A stretch of 8,069 nucleotides of DNA, from assembly GCA_009778355.1 (NCBI GenBank), contig WRJY01000233.1, positions 1 to 8,069 on the forward strand. Direction: 5' to 3'. Each line of letters opens with the position of its first letter. Position 1 is the stretch's first letter. Below the pieces are notes generated by a model, which saw only the letters and a program-made list of their open reading frames with translations, searched no databases and was not told the origin of the DNA. This DNA comes from Desulfovibrionaceae bacterium. Its GTDB lineage: Bacteria > Pseudomonadota > Gammaproteobacteria > Burkholderiales > Burkholderiaceae_C. Shown here piece by piece: positions 1-6,545 of the stretch. A program made the translations under genes and the position numbers.

Positions 1-83
1 GTGCGCCGCCGGGCCGCTCCCAAGGCGCGGCGCGGCCCCCTCGGGGGGCAGCGCACTGCGCGAAGCGAGGGAGCATGGGGGCG
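1..83. repeat. GC-rich intergenic element with hairpins downstream of the tail sheath gene
   Basis: Non-coding stretch after the sheath stop codon (84-86). It holds several overlapping inverted repeats: CCCCC at 36-40 against GGGGGG at 43-48, GCGCA at 51-55 against TGCGC at 57-61, and GCCCCC at 35-40 against GGGGGC at 77-82. From memory, the layout (C-run, TC, G-run, GCAGCGC, GAAGCGAGGGAGC, GGGGGC) resembles a dispersed intergenic repeat frequent in Comamonadaceae genomes; I could not search for copies. Its position at the 3' end of the sheath gene would suit a transcription stop or 3' mRNA stabiliser, but there is no T-run. The window edge may cut it. Confidence 0.5.
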
Positions 84-1262
84 TCATGTTCCCGCAGTCA
101 TGCGCAGCGCGAAGTCCGCGTAGTACCGGTCGGTAATGCGCTGCTGAAAGCCCAGGTCTTCCAGTGGCGGCACGGGGGTGTAGTCGTAGTCGATGACCAG
201 CTTGCCGCTCTTGAGCGTTTCGGTGGTGTTGATCTGCGCGTCGAACCACGCTTTGCCGTCGAGGATGTAGCCGCCGGCCTTCAAGCTGCGAAAGCGCGCG
301 TTGATGCCCTCGACGATGTCGCGCACCAGCCCCGGAGACAGGGGCTTGTCGATGAACTCGAAGTGACCCTCGGCCACGGTGTCGGCCAGCACGTGCGCGG
401 TGCGCGTGGCCGTCTCGAAGGCAAACAGCTCCTCGGTGGCGCAGGTGCGGTTGCCCCAGAATCGAAAGCCCTGGTAATTGATGAGGGTGGTGACCTTGCC
501 TTCGTTGAGCAGGTCGCAGTCGGTGTTTTCGTTTTGCAGGTCGAAGAACACGTCCTTGCTGATGCCGCTGGGGCCGTTGACGGGGACGTTGGACAGGCTC
601 TTGTGCCAGCCCTGCTGCTGGTCGATGGCCGCGCGCAGGCCCAGCGCGTAGGCCGCCGCTGGAATCTCGACGGCGGCGTTGACGCTGGTGTCCCAAGCTT
701 TGAAGTGCGGCCAGATGACCATGGTTTCGCGCTTGCCGAATTGCTCGGCGTAGTCCAGCGCCTCGGACACGTCCTGCGCGCCAAAGGCCGAGACGTAGGC
801 CATGCCGCGCAACTTCTCGCCAGCGGCGGTGAGCGCGTCGGCCACGGGTTTGGTGTCCAGCCCCGGCGCGCCGAGGATGCGCGGCTTGACGCCGAGCTGT
901 TGCTGCGCCGTCAGCAGCGCCTGAATGCCGGTGCGCACGCCGCCGGTGTTGTTGCCGATGACCAGGCTGGTCTGCTCGGCATCGTCTTGGCTGGCGGCCA
1001 CGCGCACGATGACCAGCGCGGGCCGCGTCTGGTCGGCAATGGCGCGCAGGGCTACCGGCAGCGTGCCTTCGGCGCCGGCGTTGTCGAGCGCTTTGTTGAT
1101 GTTGGTGAACAGCACTGGTTTGTCGAGCGGGAACTGCTCGGGGTCGGCATCGGGCGCGGTGGCTACCAGGCCGATGATGGCCGTGGAGGCCAGGCGCAGC
1201 GTGGTGGTTCCGGTGTTGACCTCGGTGACGCGGACGCCGTGGTGAAAGCCTGCGAGCGACAT
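84..1262 (-). CDS. FI: P2-like contractile tail sheath protein (gpFI)
   Basis: Encodes 392 residues, against about 396 for P2 gpFI. The product polymerises around the tail tube and contracts during DNA injection. The match to P2 FI runs end to end as I recall it: the N-terminal HHGVRVTEVN, then FPLDKPVLFTN, VKPRILGAPGLDTK, MVIWPHFKAWDT, GWHKSLSNVPVNG, GFRFWGNRTC and the C-terminal VIDYDYTPVPPLEDL. The start at 1262 was chosen because it matches the family N-terminus and has an AAGGAA Shine-Dalgarno (1271-1276) eight bases upstream; the open frame extends upstream to 1493 but that part overlaps gene M. The gene is intact. Its context is odd: in P2 it follows G and precedes the tube gene FII, but here it follows gene M directly and no tube gene follows within the 83 bases to the window edge. 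Confidence 0.97.
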   Translation of the reverse strand: MSLAGFHHGVRVTEVNTGTTTLRLASTAIIGLVATAPDADPEQFPLDKPVLFTNINKALDNAGAEGTLPVALRAIADQTRPALVIVRVAASQDDAEQTSLVIGNNTGGVRTGIQALLTAQQQLGVKPRILGAPGLDTKPVADALTAAGEKLRGMAYVSAFGAQDVSEALDYAEQFGKRETMVIWPHFKAWDTSVNAAVEIPAAAYALGLRAAIDQQQGWHKSLSNVPVNGPSGISKDVFFDLQNENTDCDLLNEGKVTTLINYQGFRFWGNRTCATEELFAFETATRTAHVLADTVAEGHFEFIDKPLSPGLVRDIVEGINARFRSLKAGGYILDGKAWFDAQINTTETLKSGKLVIDYDYTPVPPLEDLGFQQRITDRYYADFALRMTAGT

Positions 1263-1270
1263 GTTTGGGG

Positions 1271-1276
1271 TTCCTT
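1271..1276 (-). promoter_or_regulatory. Ribosome binding site of the tail sheath gene
   Basis: AAGGAA on the minus strand, eight bases before the ATG at 1262. It fixes the start of the sheath gene and excludes the long upstream in-frame extension. Confidence 0.8.
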
Positions 1277-1344
1277 GTTGGGTGTGCGGTAGGTGGGCGG
1301 TGGCCGGCGGCGGTTGGGCTGATGGGCAATGCCCTTGACCCGCG

Positions 1345-1367
1345 CGCCGCCGGGCCGCCCGGCGGCG
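1345..1367 (-). terminator. Strong GC hairpin just after gene M, possible terminator
   Basis: Perfect 10-base arms CGCCGCCGGG (1345-1354) and CCCGGCGGCG (1358-1367) with a 3-base loop. It lies nine bases beyond the gene M stop codon (1376-1378). No T-run follows on the minus strand, so it may be a pausing, Rho-assisted or mRNA-end-protecting structure rather than a classic intrinsic terminator. The rest of the 113-base gap to the sheath gene holds no open frame of note and no clear -10/-35 pair. A short palindrome, GGGCAATGCCC, lies at 1324-1334. Confidence 0.45.
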
Positions 1368-1375
1368 GGTCCGCT

Positions 1376-2092
1376 TTAGTTGGGCGGTTGCTGCGATTCG
1401 ATGCGCCGCTGCAACCTTTCCACATCCTTTTTCACGCCGGCCTGGGCGTCGAGTTCGATGGCGCGCGACAGGTGGCCCATGGCGGCCTGGCACGCGGCAA
1501 GCGGCAGGGCCTTGATGTCCACGTCGCGCGTGCGGGTCTTGCCCATCGCGGCCCAGCCGATGGCCTTGTGCAGCTTGGCGCGGGCCTGGTCGGGCGCGTC
1601 GCGCCCTTCGGTGAGTTGCAGCACGGCGGCCAGCGCCTGCGCGGCGTCGTCTCCGGCAAGCTGCCCGGCGATGGCGGCGTCGCTGAATTCGTCGAGCAGT
1701 AGCGTCGGTAAATCGCGCTGGTACTGGTCGGGCAGCCTCAGGCCATGTTTGAGGGCGTAAGCGGCCAGTTGCAGCGCGCGCTGCCAGTGGCCCGCGTCGA
1801 TGTGCCAGACCAGCACGGTGGCCAATACCACGTCATCGCCGCCAGCGTCGGCTTGCAGCACGCCGTCCAGGTAGGCGTCGTAGTTGGCCAGCATGGCGCG
1901 CTTGGCCTCGATCTTGCGTTCGACGGACTGAATGTCCTTGAGCGTTTTGCGGTGCTCGTAGAGCTGGGCCAGCAGCAGCTCGTGCTCGTGCCCGGCGGCG
2001 CTGGCTCGCGCGGGCGCGGCAGTGCGCGCCACAGCTTCGGCGGCGGCCATGCGTTGCAGGTGCGCGGTAACTGGACTGATGCGGCGCGTCAT
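1376..2092 (-). CDS. M: P2-like terminase small subunit / endonuclease subunit (gpM)
   Basis: Encodes 238 residues, against about 247 in P2. In P2 this protein partners gpP in the terminase that recognises and cuts cos DNA and links it to the prohead; the P2 literature assigns the endonuclease role to gpM. Family-like segments include a charged helix LYEHRKTLKDIQSVERKIEAK (about residues 44-64), LVWHIDAGHWQRALQLAAYALKHGL, DQARAKLHKAIG and, near the C-terminus, ELDAQAGVKKDVERLQRR (about 213-230). It lacks the long basic tail I recall in P2 gpM. The ATG at 2092 sits two bases after the stop of N (2095-2097), so translation is probably coupled. Downstream there should be the head-completion gene L; instead a hairpin and then the sheath gene follow. 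Confidence 0.94.
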   Translation of the reverse strand: MTRRISPVTAHLQRMAAAEAVARTAAPARASAAGHEHELLLAQLYEHRKTLKDIQSVERKIEAKRAMLANYDAYLDGVLQADAGGDDVVLATVLVWHIDAGHWQRALQLAAYALKHGLRLPDQYQRDLPTLLLDEFSDAAIAGQLAGDDAAQALAAVLQLTEGRDAPDQARAKLHKAIGWAAMGKTRTRDVDIKALPLAACQAAMGHLSRAIELDAQAGVKKDVERLQRRIESQQPPN

Positions 2093-2094
2093 GG

Positions 2095-3099
2095 TCAGAC
2101 CAGCGTGATGTTTTTCACCAGCGCGCAGGCGCCGTATTTCTCGACCACGTAGGCGTCGTTGCTCGATTCGTAGTTCTCGATGCGGTCGCGCTTGGGGTTG
2201 TCGATGATGGCGCGCCGGCGCGCGCTGTCCTGGTAGTAGATGGACAGGTTGGCCAGCGGCGTAATCAGCAGCGCGTTTTCCGGGAAATACGGCACGGTAA
2301 TGGCTTGCAGGCCGCCCATGCGCTTTTGACTGATGATGATGTCGGCGGCGAGCTGCTCTGTGGGCTTGTCGCCGTTGTTGTCCACCAGCGGGAAATACTT
2401 GTCGTGCAGCAGGGCGCGGCCCATGATGGCGACCAGGCCGGGCTGTTCACGGTACCAGGGGTCGAGCAGTTGGATGCTGTCGTACACCATCGAGTCGAGG
2501 TTTTTGAAGTCGCCGCCTTCGCCGACCGCGATCTGCCCTTCGGTGGCGCCGCTATCGAGCACGCGCGCGGGCGCGTCGGTTTCGATGTGCTGGAGCCAGC
2601 CCGTGTTCACGTCTTGCAGCAGCGGGTTGGCGGCCAGGTCGGTATCGGCGGCGGCGCTCTTGCCGTTGAAGCCGATCAACATGCGGTCCAGCGCCTGGCG
2701 CTTGACAATGACGTCGCGCACGCGCGCCTGAAAGTCGGGGAACTTGGCCCAGGCGTCGATGGTGGCGTAGCGCAGGTGCGTGTCGTAGTTGGTCTGCACG
2801 CAGGTGTAGCGGCGCTCATCGAGCGTGTGCACGTCGCGCGTGGCGCGCTCGGCGGCCTCGGTGTTGGTGCGGCTGGCAATGGGGCCGTTAACGCCCAGGC
2901 CCAGCTTGTCGCCCCACATTTCGCGCACGCCAATGATGTTGATGCGCGAGAGAAAAGCGCTGCTTTCCTGAATTTTGGTTTCCAGCTTCTGCTGCACGCC
3001 GGGCGCAACGGCAAACTTCTCGTGCACGCTGGCGATGCCGTTGAGTTGCTGCAGCTGGGTGTAGTAGGCGTTGAGGGCGCGGCGGGTATCGGGATGCAT
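2095..3099 (-). CDS. N: P2-like major capsid protein precursor (gpN)
   Basis: Encodes 334 residues (about 357 in P2). It is the shell-forming protein, assembled on the gpO scaffold. The match to P2 gpN is clear throughout: LNAYYTQLQQLNGI, ESSAFLSRINIIGVREMWGDKLGLGV, WAKFPDFQARVRDVIVKRQALDRMLIGFNG, NPLLQDVNTGWLQ, LVAIMGRALLHDKYFPLV, ADIIISQKRMGGL and NLSIYYQDSARRRAIIDNPKRDRIENYESS. P2 gpN is matured by removal of about 31 N-terminal residues; by alignment from memory the equivalent bond is after Phe29 (KF/AV), which is inference. The C-terminus is about 20 residues shorter than in P2. An AAGG Shine-Dalgarno (3111-3114) supports the start at 3099. It lies 35 bases after gene O and two bases before M, in one operon. 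Confidence 0.98.
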   Translation of the reverse strand: MHPDTRRALNAYYTQLQQLNGIASVHEKFAVAPGVQQKLETKIQESSAFLSRINIIGVREMWGDKLGLGVNGPIASRTNTEAAERATRDVHTLDERRYTCVQTNYDTHLRYATIDAWAKFPDFQARVRDVIVKRQALDRMLIGFNGKSAAADTDLAANPLLQDVNTGWLQHIETDAPARVLDSGATEGQIAVGEGGDFKNLDSMVYDSIQLLDPWYREQPGLVAIMGRALLHDKYFPLVDNNGDKPTEQLAADIIISQKRMGGLQAITVPYFPENALLITPLANLSIYYQDSARRRAIIDNPKRDRIENYESSNDAYVVEKYGACALVKNITLV

Positions 3100-3110
3100 G
3101 GTGGGGTTTT

Positions 3111-3114
3111 CCTT
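3111..3114 (-). promoter_or_regulatory. Ribosome binding site of the major capsid gene
   Basis: AAGG(AAAA) on the minus strand, about 11 bases before the ATG at 3099. It is a clear site, whereas gene O upstream has none; this suits the much higher capsid protein demand relative to scaffold. Confidence 0.6.
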
Positions 3115-3134
3115 GAAACGGGTGGTCGGGCGGG

Positions 3135-3968
3135 TCAGCAGTCGGTGAGCACGGCGCCGGCGCCGCCGGTGGCCGGCGCCCGCGCGGTGTGCTGGCCCGG
3201 TTCCTGGTCGAGCCGGGCCACGAGGCCGGTGAACTGCTTTTGCAGCGCGGCGTGGTCGGCCACGGCTTTGTCGTGCGCGGTCTTGAGGTCGGCAAACCGT
3301 TTTCCGGCGGCGGCGTCCTGGTCGGTGACGGCCCGCGCCATCGCCTCCATGCCAGCCTGCACGGCGGCAAAGCGGGCGTCGTCGGTGGCGGCTTTCTTGC
3401 CGAACATGTTGGCGACGATGCCCCTCATCACGTCGGCGAACTTGGCGGCCTTGTCGTCGCCCTCTTCCTCGAACTCCAGCGCGGTTTCGGCGGCGGCGGA
3501 AAACAGGTTTTCGGGCTTGGTCTTGCGCCCGGCAAACGGGCTGGCGGCGGCGTGCTGCTGGGCGAACTGCAACACCTCGGTGCCCAGGCTGGCCGGGCTG
3601 TCGGTCACGCCCAGGCCGACCATGTACGCCTCGCCGCTGCCGGCAAACTTCGGGTCCACTTCGATGGAGGTGTAAATTTTTTGCTTGGCATTGGTCATGG
3701 CGACCAGTTCAGGCAGCGGCTCAATCTGCGCGAACAGGGCGCGCTTGCCATCTTCCACGTCGCGCGCTTGCAGGGCCAGCACGTCGCCATAGGCTTTGAA
3801 CAGGCCGTCGGGAGCGATGCCGCGGTAATGCTCCAGCCAGACGCGGGCGCCGTATTTGGCGCGGTCGAAGTTGCGCGCCATCTGCTCGATCCAGTCGCGG
3901 CTGATGGCGCGCCCGTCGGTGGTGGCGCCTTCGGTGGCGACGCGGAAAAACTTGCTCTTGGTGGCCAT
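3135..3968 (-). CDS. O: P2-like capsid scaffolding protein with serine protease domain (gpO)
   Basis: Encodes 277 residues (P2 gpO about 284). It combines an N-terminal maturation protease that cleaves the capsid proteins and itself with a C-terminal scaffold that directs prohead assembly. Family motifs seen: KSKFFRVATEGATTDGR, WLEHYRG, FAQIEPLPELVAM and KIYTSIEVDPKF. By comparison with the published P2 triad (Asp19, His48, Ser107) I infer Asp18, His47 and Ser101 as the catalytic residues. Residues about 196-255 are Ala/Gln/Lys-rich and probably helical or coiled coil, as expected for the scaffold. The ATG at 3968 gives the family N-terminus; the frame stays open to 4385 but that part lies across the divergent promoter region and gene P. 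No good Shine-Dalgarno precedes it; the leader is a C/A-rich, G-poor tract. It is the first gene of the O-N-M block. Confidence 0.96.
   Translation of the reverse strand: MATKSKFFRVATEGATTDGRAISRDWIEQMARNFDRAKYGARVWLEHYRGIAPDGLFKAYGDVLALQARDVEDGKRALFAQIEPLPELVAMTNAKQKIYTSIEVDPKFAGSGEAYMVGLGVTDSPASLGTEVLQFAQQHAAASPFAGRKTKPENLFSAAAETALEFEEEGDDKAAKFADVMRGIVANMFGKKAATDDARFAAVQAGMEAMARAVTDQDAAAGKRFADLKTAHDKAVADHAALQKQFTGLVARLDQEPGQHTARAPATGGAGAVLTDC
3153..3180 (-). other. GC-rich hairpin inside the 3' end of gene O
   Basis: Perfect 9-base arms GGCGCCGGC (3153-3161) and GCCGGCGCC (3172-3180) with a 10-base loop, encoding an Ala/Gly-rich tail of gpO. It lies just upstream of the N start, so it could tune the scaffold-to-capsid ratio by protecting or pausing the mRNA. 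In DNA this GC-rich it may also be a by-product of Ala/Gly codons. Confidence 0.3.
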
Positions 3969-4137
3969 GGTTGAGGTATCGGTGGGGGCTTGGTGGGTTG
4001 ATGGGTGCGTGTGCGTCACGATGGTGGCCGAGCATTTGCGCGAAATAAAGGCGTTCGCCCTGTAGGCTTTGCGACTACAGGCGCGCCCGGCCCGCGCGGG
4101 GGTGCGCTGGTGGCGCTCTGGCCCGACCATCGCCTGC
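3969..4137. promoter_or_regulatory. Divergent O/P late promoter region
   Basis: 169 bases separate the start codons of O (minus) and P (plus). In P2 this interval carries two divergent late promoters that depend on the phage activator Ogr. I see no consensus sigma70 -35/-10 pair in either direction, which suits activator-dependent promoters. The main structured element is the dyad at 4059-4081. The only AT patch is GAAATAAAG at 4042-4050. Neither O nor P has a recognisable Shine-Dalgarno sequence. Confidence 0.6.
4059..4081. promoter_or_regulatory. Perfect 7-base dyad, candidate late-activator (Ogr-type) binding site
   Basis: CCTGTAG (4059-4065), 9-base spacer, CTACAGG (4075-4081), centred at 4070. 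P2 Ogr/Delta proteins bind a TGT-N12-ACA dyad centred near -55 of late promoters; here the spacing is TGT-N13-ACA. A centre at -55 would put the P transcript start near 4125 (13 bases before the P ATG) and the O transcript start near 4015 (about 47 bases before the O ATG). Both are plausible, so one site might serve both directions. The assignment is inference. Confidence 0.5.
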
Positions 4138-5922
4138 ATGAGCAACCATCTCGCGCTTGCCGCCCCGCCCCCCGCCACCGCACCAGGGAGCGATGCGCGG
4201 TGCAGGGCGCGCGCGCTGTTCTGGCAGGGCTGGCGGGTGACGCACATTGCCGCCGAGCTGGGCCTGCCGCGCACCACGGTGCAGGCCTGGGCCAAGCGCG
4301 AGCGCTGGGATGAGGCCAGCGCGGTGCAGCGGGTGGAAGGCTCGATTGAGGCGCGGCTGGTGCAACTGGTGGGCAAGCAACCCAAAACCGGGGGCGATTA
4401 CAAGGAAATCGACCTGCTGGGCCGCCAGTTGGAGCGCACGGCGCGCGTGACGCGCTACGGCGAAACGGGCCGCGAGAAAGACCTGAACCCGGCGCGCGAC
4501 CGCACCACGGCGGCGCACCCCAAGCGCAAGCACGAGCCGAATTTTTTCACCGAAGAACAGGTGGACAAGGTGCGCGCGGCGTTCATGGACAGCCTGTTCG
4601 GCTACCAGCGGCTGTGGCAGGCCGCTGCCTGCGAGCGCACGCGCATGATCCTCAAATCGCGCCAGATCGGCGCGACCTGGTACTTTGCCCGCGAGGCGCT
4701 GCTGGACGCGCTGACCACCGGGCGCAACCAGATATTCCTGTCGGCCAGCAAGGCGCAGGCGCACATTTTCCGCCAGTACATCCAGCAACTGGCGCGCGAG
4801 GCGGCGCAGGTAGAACTGCGCGGCGACCCGATGATTCTGGCCGGCGGGGCCACGCTGTATTTTCTGGGCACCAATGCGCGCACGGCGCAGGGCTACCACG
4901 GCAATTTCTACTTCGACGAATTCTTCTGGACTCACAACTTCGAGGAGTTGAACAAGGTCGCCAGCGGCATGGCCATGCACAAGCAATGGCGCAAGACCTA
5001 CTTCAGCACGCCCAGCAGCATTCAGCACGAGGCGTATTCACTCTGGTCTGGCGACCGCTTCAACAAGCGGCGCCCAAAGGCCGAGCGGGTGTCAATCGAC
5101 ATCGGACACACCAATCTGGCGCCGGGGCACCTGGGCGCTGACCGCATCTGGCGCAACATCGTCAATATCGAGGACGCGCGGGCGTCCGGGTGCAATCTGT
5201 TCGACCTGGACGAACTGCGGCTGGAATACAACCCGGAGGAATTCGAGAACCTGCTTATGTGCGGGTTCATCGACGATTCGTTCAGCGTGTTCCCGTTGCA
5301 GGAGCTGCAACGCTGCATGGTCGACAGTTGGGACGCCTGGGCCGACGTGCACCCCTTCGCGCCACGGCCCTACGGCGATATGCCGGTGGCCGTTGGCTAC
5401 GACCCCAGCCACACCGGTGATTCGGCGGGGCTGGTGGCGCTGGCGCTGCCGGTCAAGCCCGGCGGGCCGTTCCGGGCGCTGGAACGCCACCAGTTTCGCG
5501 GGCTGGACTTCGAGGCGCAGGCCGGCCTGATCGAGCAGGTGACCCGGCGCTACAACGTGCTGCACGTGGGCATCGACACCACGGGCATGGGCCAGGCGGT
5601 GTACCAGTTGGTGCGCAAGTTCTTCCCGCAGGCCAGGGCGTACAACTATTCGATCGACCTGAAAACGCACCTGGTGCTCAAGGCCAAAAGCGTAATCGGC
5701 AAGGGCCGCCTGGAATTCGATTCAAGCTGGGTGGAACTGGCGCACGCCTTCCTGGCCATCAAGCGCGTGCTCACGGCCAGCCAACGGCAGACCACGTTCG
5801 ACGCCGGGCGCAACGAACAAACCGGCCACGCCGACCTGGCCTGGGCCACCATGCACGCAATGGACTACGAGCCGCTGGAGGGCCAGACGGCGGGCAACAC
5901 TTCGATGATGGAGATTTTTTGA
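4138..5922 (+). CDS. P: P2-like terminase large subunit, packaging ATPase (gpP)
   Basis: Encodes 594 residues (P2 gpP about 590). It powers translocation of DNA through the portal. Domains: an N-terminal helix-turn-helix at about residues 26-57 (HIAAELGLPRTTVQAWAKR) for DNA or small-subunit contact. A variant Walker A follows, KSRQIGAT, with Lys173 ahead of the usual position and Ala179 where a canonical motif has Lys. Walker B is FYFDEFFW with Asp260-Glu261. An RNase H-like C-terminal domain has candidate metal ligands Asp422 (GYDPSHTGD), Asp480 (GIDTTGMG) and Asp566 (GHADLAWA). The start at 4138 gives the family-like N-terminus; the frame runs upstream to a TTG at 4069 but that falls inside the dyad. 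It ends in EGQTAGNTSMMEIF. The stop overlaps an ATG (TGATG at 5920-5924), the normal P/Q coupling junction, but Q now begins 704 bases further on. Confidence 0.97.
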   Translation: MSNHLALAAPPPATAPGSDARCRARALFWQGWRVTHIAAELGLPRTTVQAWAKRERWDEASAVQRVEGSIEARLVQLVGKQPKTGGDYKEIDLLGRQLERTARVTRYGETGREKDLNPARDRTTAAHPKRKHEPNFFTEEQVDKVRAAFMDSLFGYQRLWQAAACERTRMILKSRQIGATWYFAREALLDALTTGRNQIFLSASKAQAHIFRQYIQQLAREAAQVELRGDPMILAGGATLYFLGTNARTAQGYHGNFYFDEFFWTHNFEELNKVASGMAMHKQWRKTYFSTPSSIQHEAYSLWSGDRFNKRRPKAERVSIDIGHTNLAPGHLGADRIWRNIVNIEDARASGCNLFDLDELRLEYNPEEFENLLMCGFIDDSFSVFPLQELQRCMVDSWDAWADVHPFAPRPYGDMPVAVGYDPSHTGDSAGLVALALPVKPGGPFRALERHQFRGLDFEAQAGLIEQVTRRYNVLHVGIDTTGMGQAVYQLVRKFFPQARAYNYSIDLKTHLVLKAKSVIGKGRLEFDSSWVELAHAFLAIKRVLTASQRQTTFDAGRNEQTGHADLAWATMHAMDYEPLEGQTAGNTSMMEIF

Positions 5923-5926
5923 TGGA
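5881..5926 (+). repeat. Direct repeat copy A: native gene P 3' end and P/Q junction
   Basis: This 46-base segment covers the last codons of P, its TGA and the overlapping ATGGA. It aligns without gaps to 6585-6630, with 36 of 46 bases identical. Both copies end in TGATGGA, and both encode a GQxAGNT...EI(F/Y)-stop ending in the sense frame. The copies bracket the toxin-antitoxin cassette. Confidence 0.85.
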
Positions 5927-5941
5927 GATGGCCTTTGCTTT

Positions 5942-6235
5942 CTACACCTGGCCGGTCAGGCGCATACAGGAGCGCAGCATGTCGTTGATGCGCGTTTGCC
6001 AGCCATCGCCCGTGTTGCGCAAAGCGGCGAGAACGTCAGCATCTATTCTGAGCTTGACCGGCTGCTTGGTATCGGCTTTGACGCTGCCCAAGGGTCTTCC
6101 GCGCTTGCGCGCCGCTATTTGCGCTGGCGTGGTCACCCGCGCGAACTCCCCGGCCTTGGCTTGGCGGATCGATTGCGCGACATCTTGGGCAAAGGCAAGG
6201 GTTTCGGCATCCATGGCCGGTTGGGTACTAGGCAT
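5942..6235 (-). CDS. BrnA-type antitoxin of a type II toxin-antitoxin pair
   Basis: Encodes 97 residues. The C-terminal part, about residues 59-93, carries the BrnA-antitoxin signature VKLRIDADVLAALRNTG, DGWQTRIND and MLR, a ribbon-helix-helix-like DNA-binding fold. Ahead of it is a basic RKRGRP segment (43-48), like an AT-hook core. The N-terminal 40 residues are helical and Ala/Gln-rich. The expected role is to bind and neutralise the upstream toxin and to repress the shared promoter. The start (6233-6235) overlaps the toxin end by eight bases, and a strong AAGGAAG Shine-Dalgarno (6242-6248) lies six bases upstream. BrnA antitoxins usually pair with BrnT; here the partner is RelE/HigB-like, so this is a toxin-first hybrid pair of a kind seen elsewhere. 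No terminator is visible after the stop, so the transcript may run antisense into the end of P. Confidence 0.88.
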   Translation of the reverse strand: MPSTQPAMDAETLAFAQDVAQSIRQAKAGEFARVTTPAQIAARKRGRPLGSVKADTKQPVKLRIDADVLAALRNTGDGWQTRINDMLRSCMRLTGQV

Positions 6236-6539
6236 CGCAGGCTTCCTTCCACATTTTCAAAACCGCTGCTGGCAAATTGTCAAACTTGGCCTTGGCATAG
6301 GCGGCTATCAGAACAACCTCGCCGCTGGCAAGGCGGTTGAAGTAGATGACCCTGGCGCCGCCTCGCTTGCCCATTCCCGGACGCTTCCAGCGCACTTTGC
6401 GCAAGTCGCCAAGGCCGGGGATAACGTCCCCGGCTTCGGGGTTTTCGGCGATGAAGCACTTGAAGTCGTCAAGCTCTTCTTGGCCCATGACGCCCTGAAC
6501 CAGGCGCAGAAAAATCGGGGTTTCCACCACAGTCAACAT
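6228..6539 (-). CDS. RelE/HigB-like toxin of a type II toxin-antitoxin pair
   Basis: Encodes 103 residues, the usual size for RelE/ParE-superfamily toxins, which mostly cut mRNA on the ribosome. Recognisable segments: LTVVETPIF at the N-terminus, ENPEAGDVIPGLGDLRKVRWKR (residues 32-53), the glycine-rich GMGKRGGARVIYF (55-67), then VVLIAAYAKAKFDNL. Basic residues Lys48, Arg50, Lys52, Arg53, Lys58, Arg59 and Arg63 with Tyr66 and Tyr81 are candidates for RNA contact and catalysis; I cannot assign the exact active site. The ATG at 6539 matches the family start and lies six bases after a TACAAT -10 box, so the mRNA would have no leader. It is intact, with no frameshift. It sits head-on to P and Q in a locally AT-richer segment, which suggests acquisition. 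Confidence 0.88.
   Translation of the reverse strand: MLTVVETPIFLRLVQGVMGQEELDDFKCFIAENPEAGDVIPGLGDLRKVRWKRPGMGKRGGARVIYFNRLASGEVVLIAAYAKAKFDNLPAAVLKMWKEACDA
6242..6248 (-). promoter_or_regulatory. Strong ribosome binding site of the antitoxin gene
   Basis: AAGGAAG on the minus strand, six bases ahead of the antitoxin ATG and inside the toxin's 3' end. It contrasts with the toxin, which has no Shine-Dalgarno, so antitoxin should be made in excess from the shared mRNA. Confidence 0.75.
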
Positions 6540-6545
6540 GATTTA

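Noticed and set aside
75..1292. 405-codon plus-strand open frame opposite the sheath gene
   Set aside because: It is antisense to a full-length, clearly recognised tail sheath gene; long antisense frames are expected at this GC content, and its sequence is low-complexity Val/Gly/Ala/Arg-rich.
1263..1493. 77-residue N-terminal extension of the sheath protein
   Set aside because: It would overlap gene M and the hairpin; the family N-terminus and a good ribosome binding site both place the start at 1262.
2305..3675. 456-codon plus-strand open frame opposite N and O
   Set aside because: It spans the antisense of two genes and their intergenic gap; its composition is that of a shadow frame and it has no recognisable domain.
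4069..4137. Upstream TTG start for the terminase large subunit
   Set aside because: It lies in the dyad and adds a 23-residue Arg-rich stretch unlike the family; ATG at 4138 gives a normal length of 594 residues.
3969..4385. 139-residue N-terminal extension of gpO
   Set aside because: It would overlap the start of gene P and cover the divergent promoter region; the gpO family N-terminus begins at 3968.
4644..4672. Terminase inactivated because Walker A lacks the canonical Lys (Ala179)
   Set aside because: As I recall, P2-type large terminases have this variant motif, with Lys earlier in KSRQIGAT, so it is family-typical rather than a lesion.
4075..5028. 317-codon minus-strand open frame opposite gene P
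   Set aside because: It is a shadow of the terminase ATPase domain, with no independent start signal or recognisable motif.
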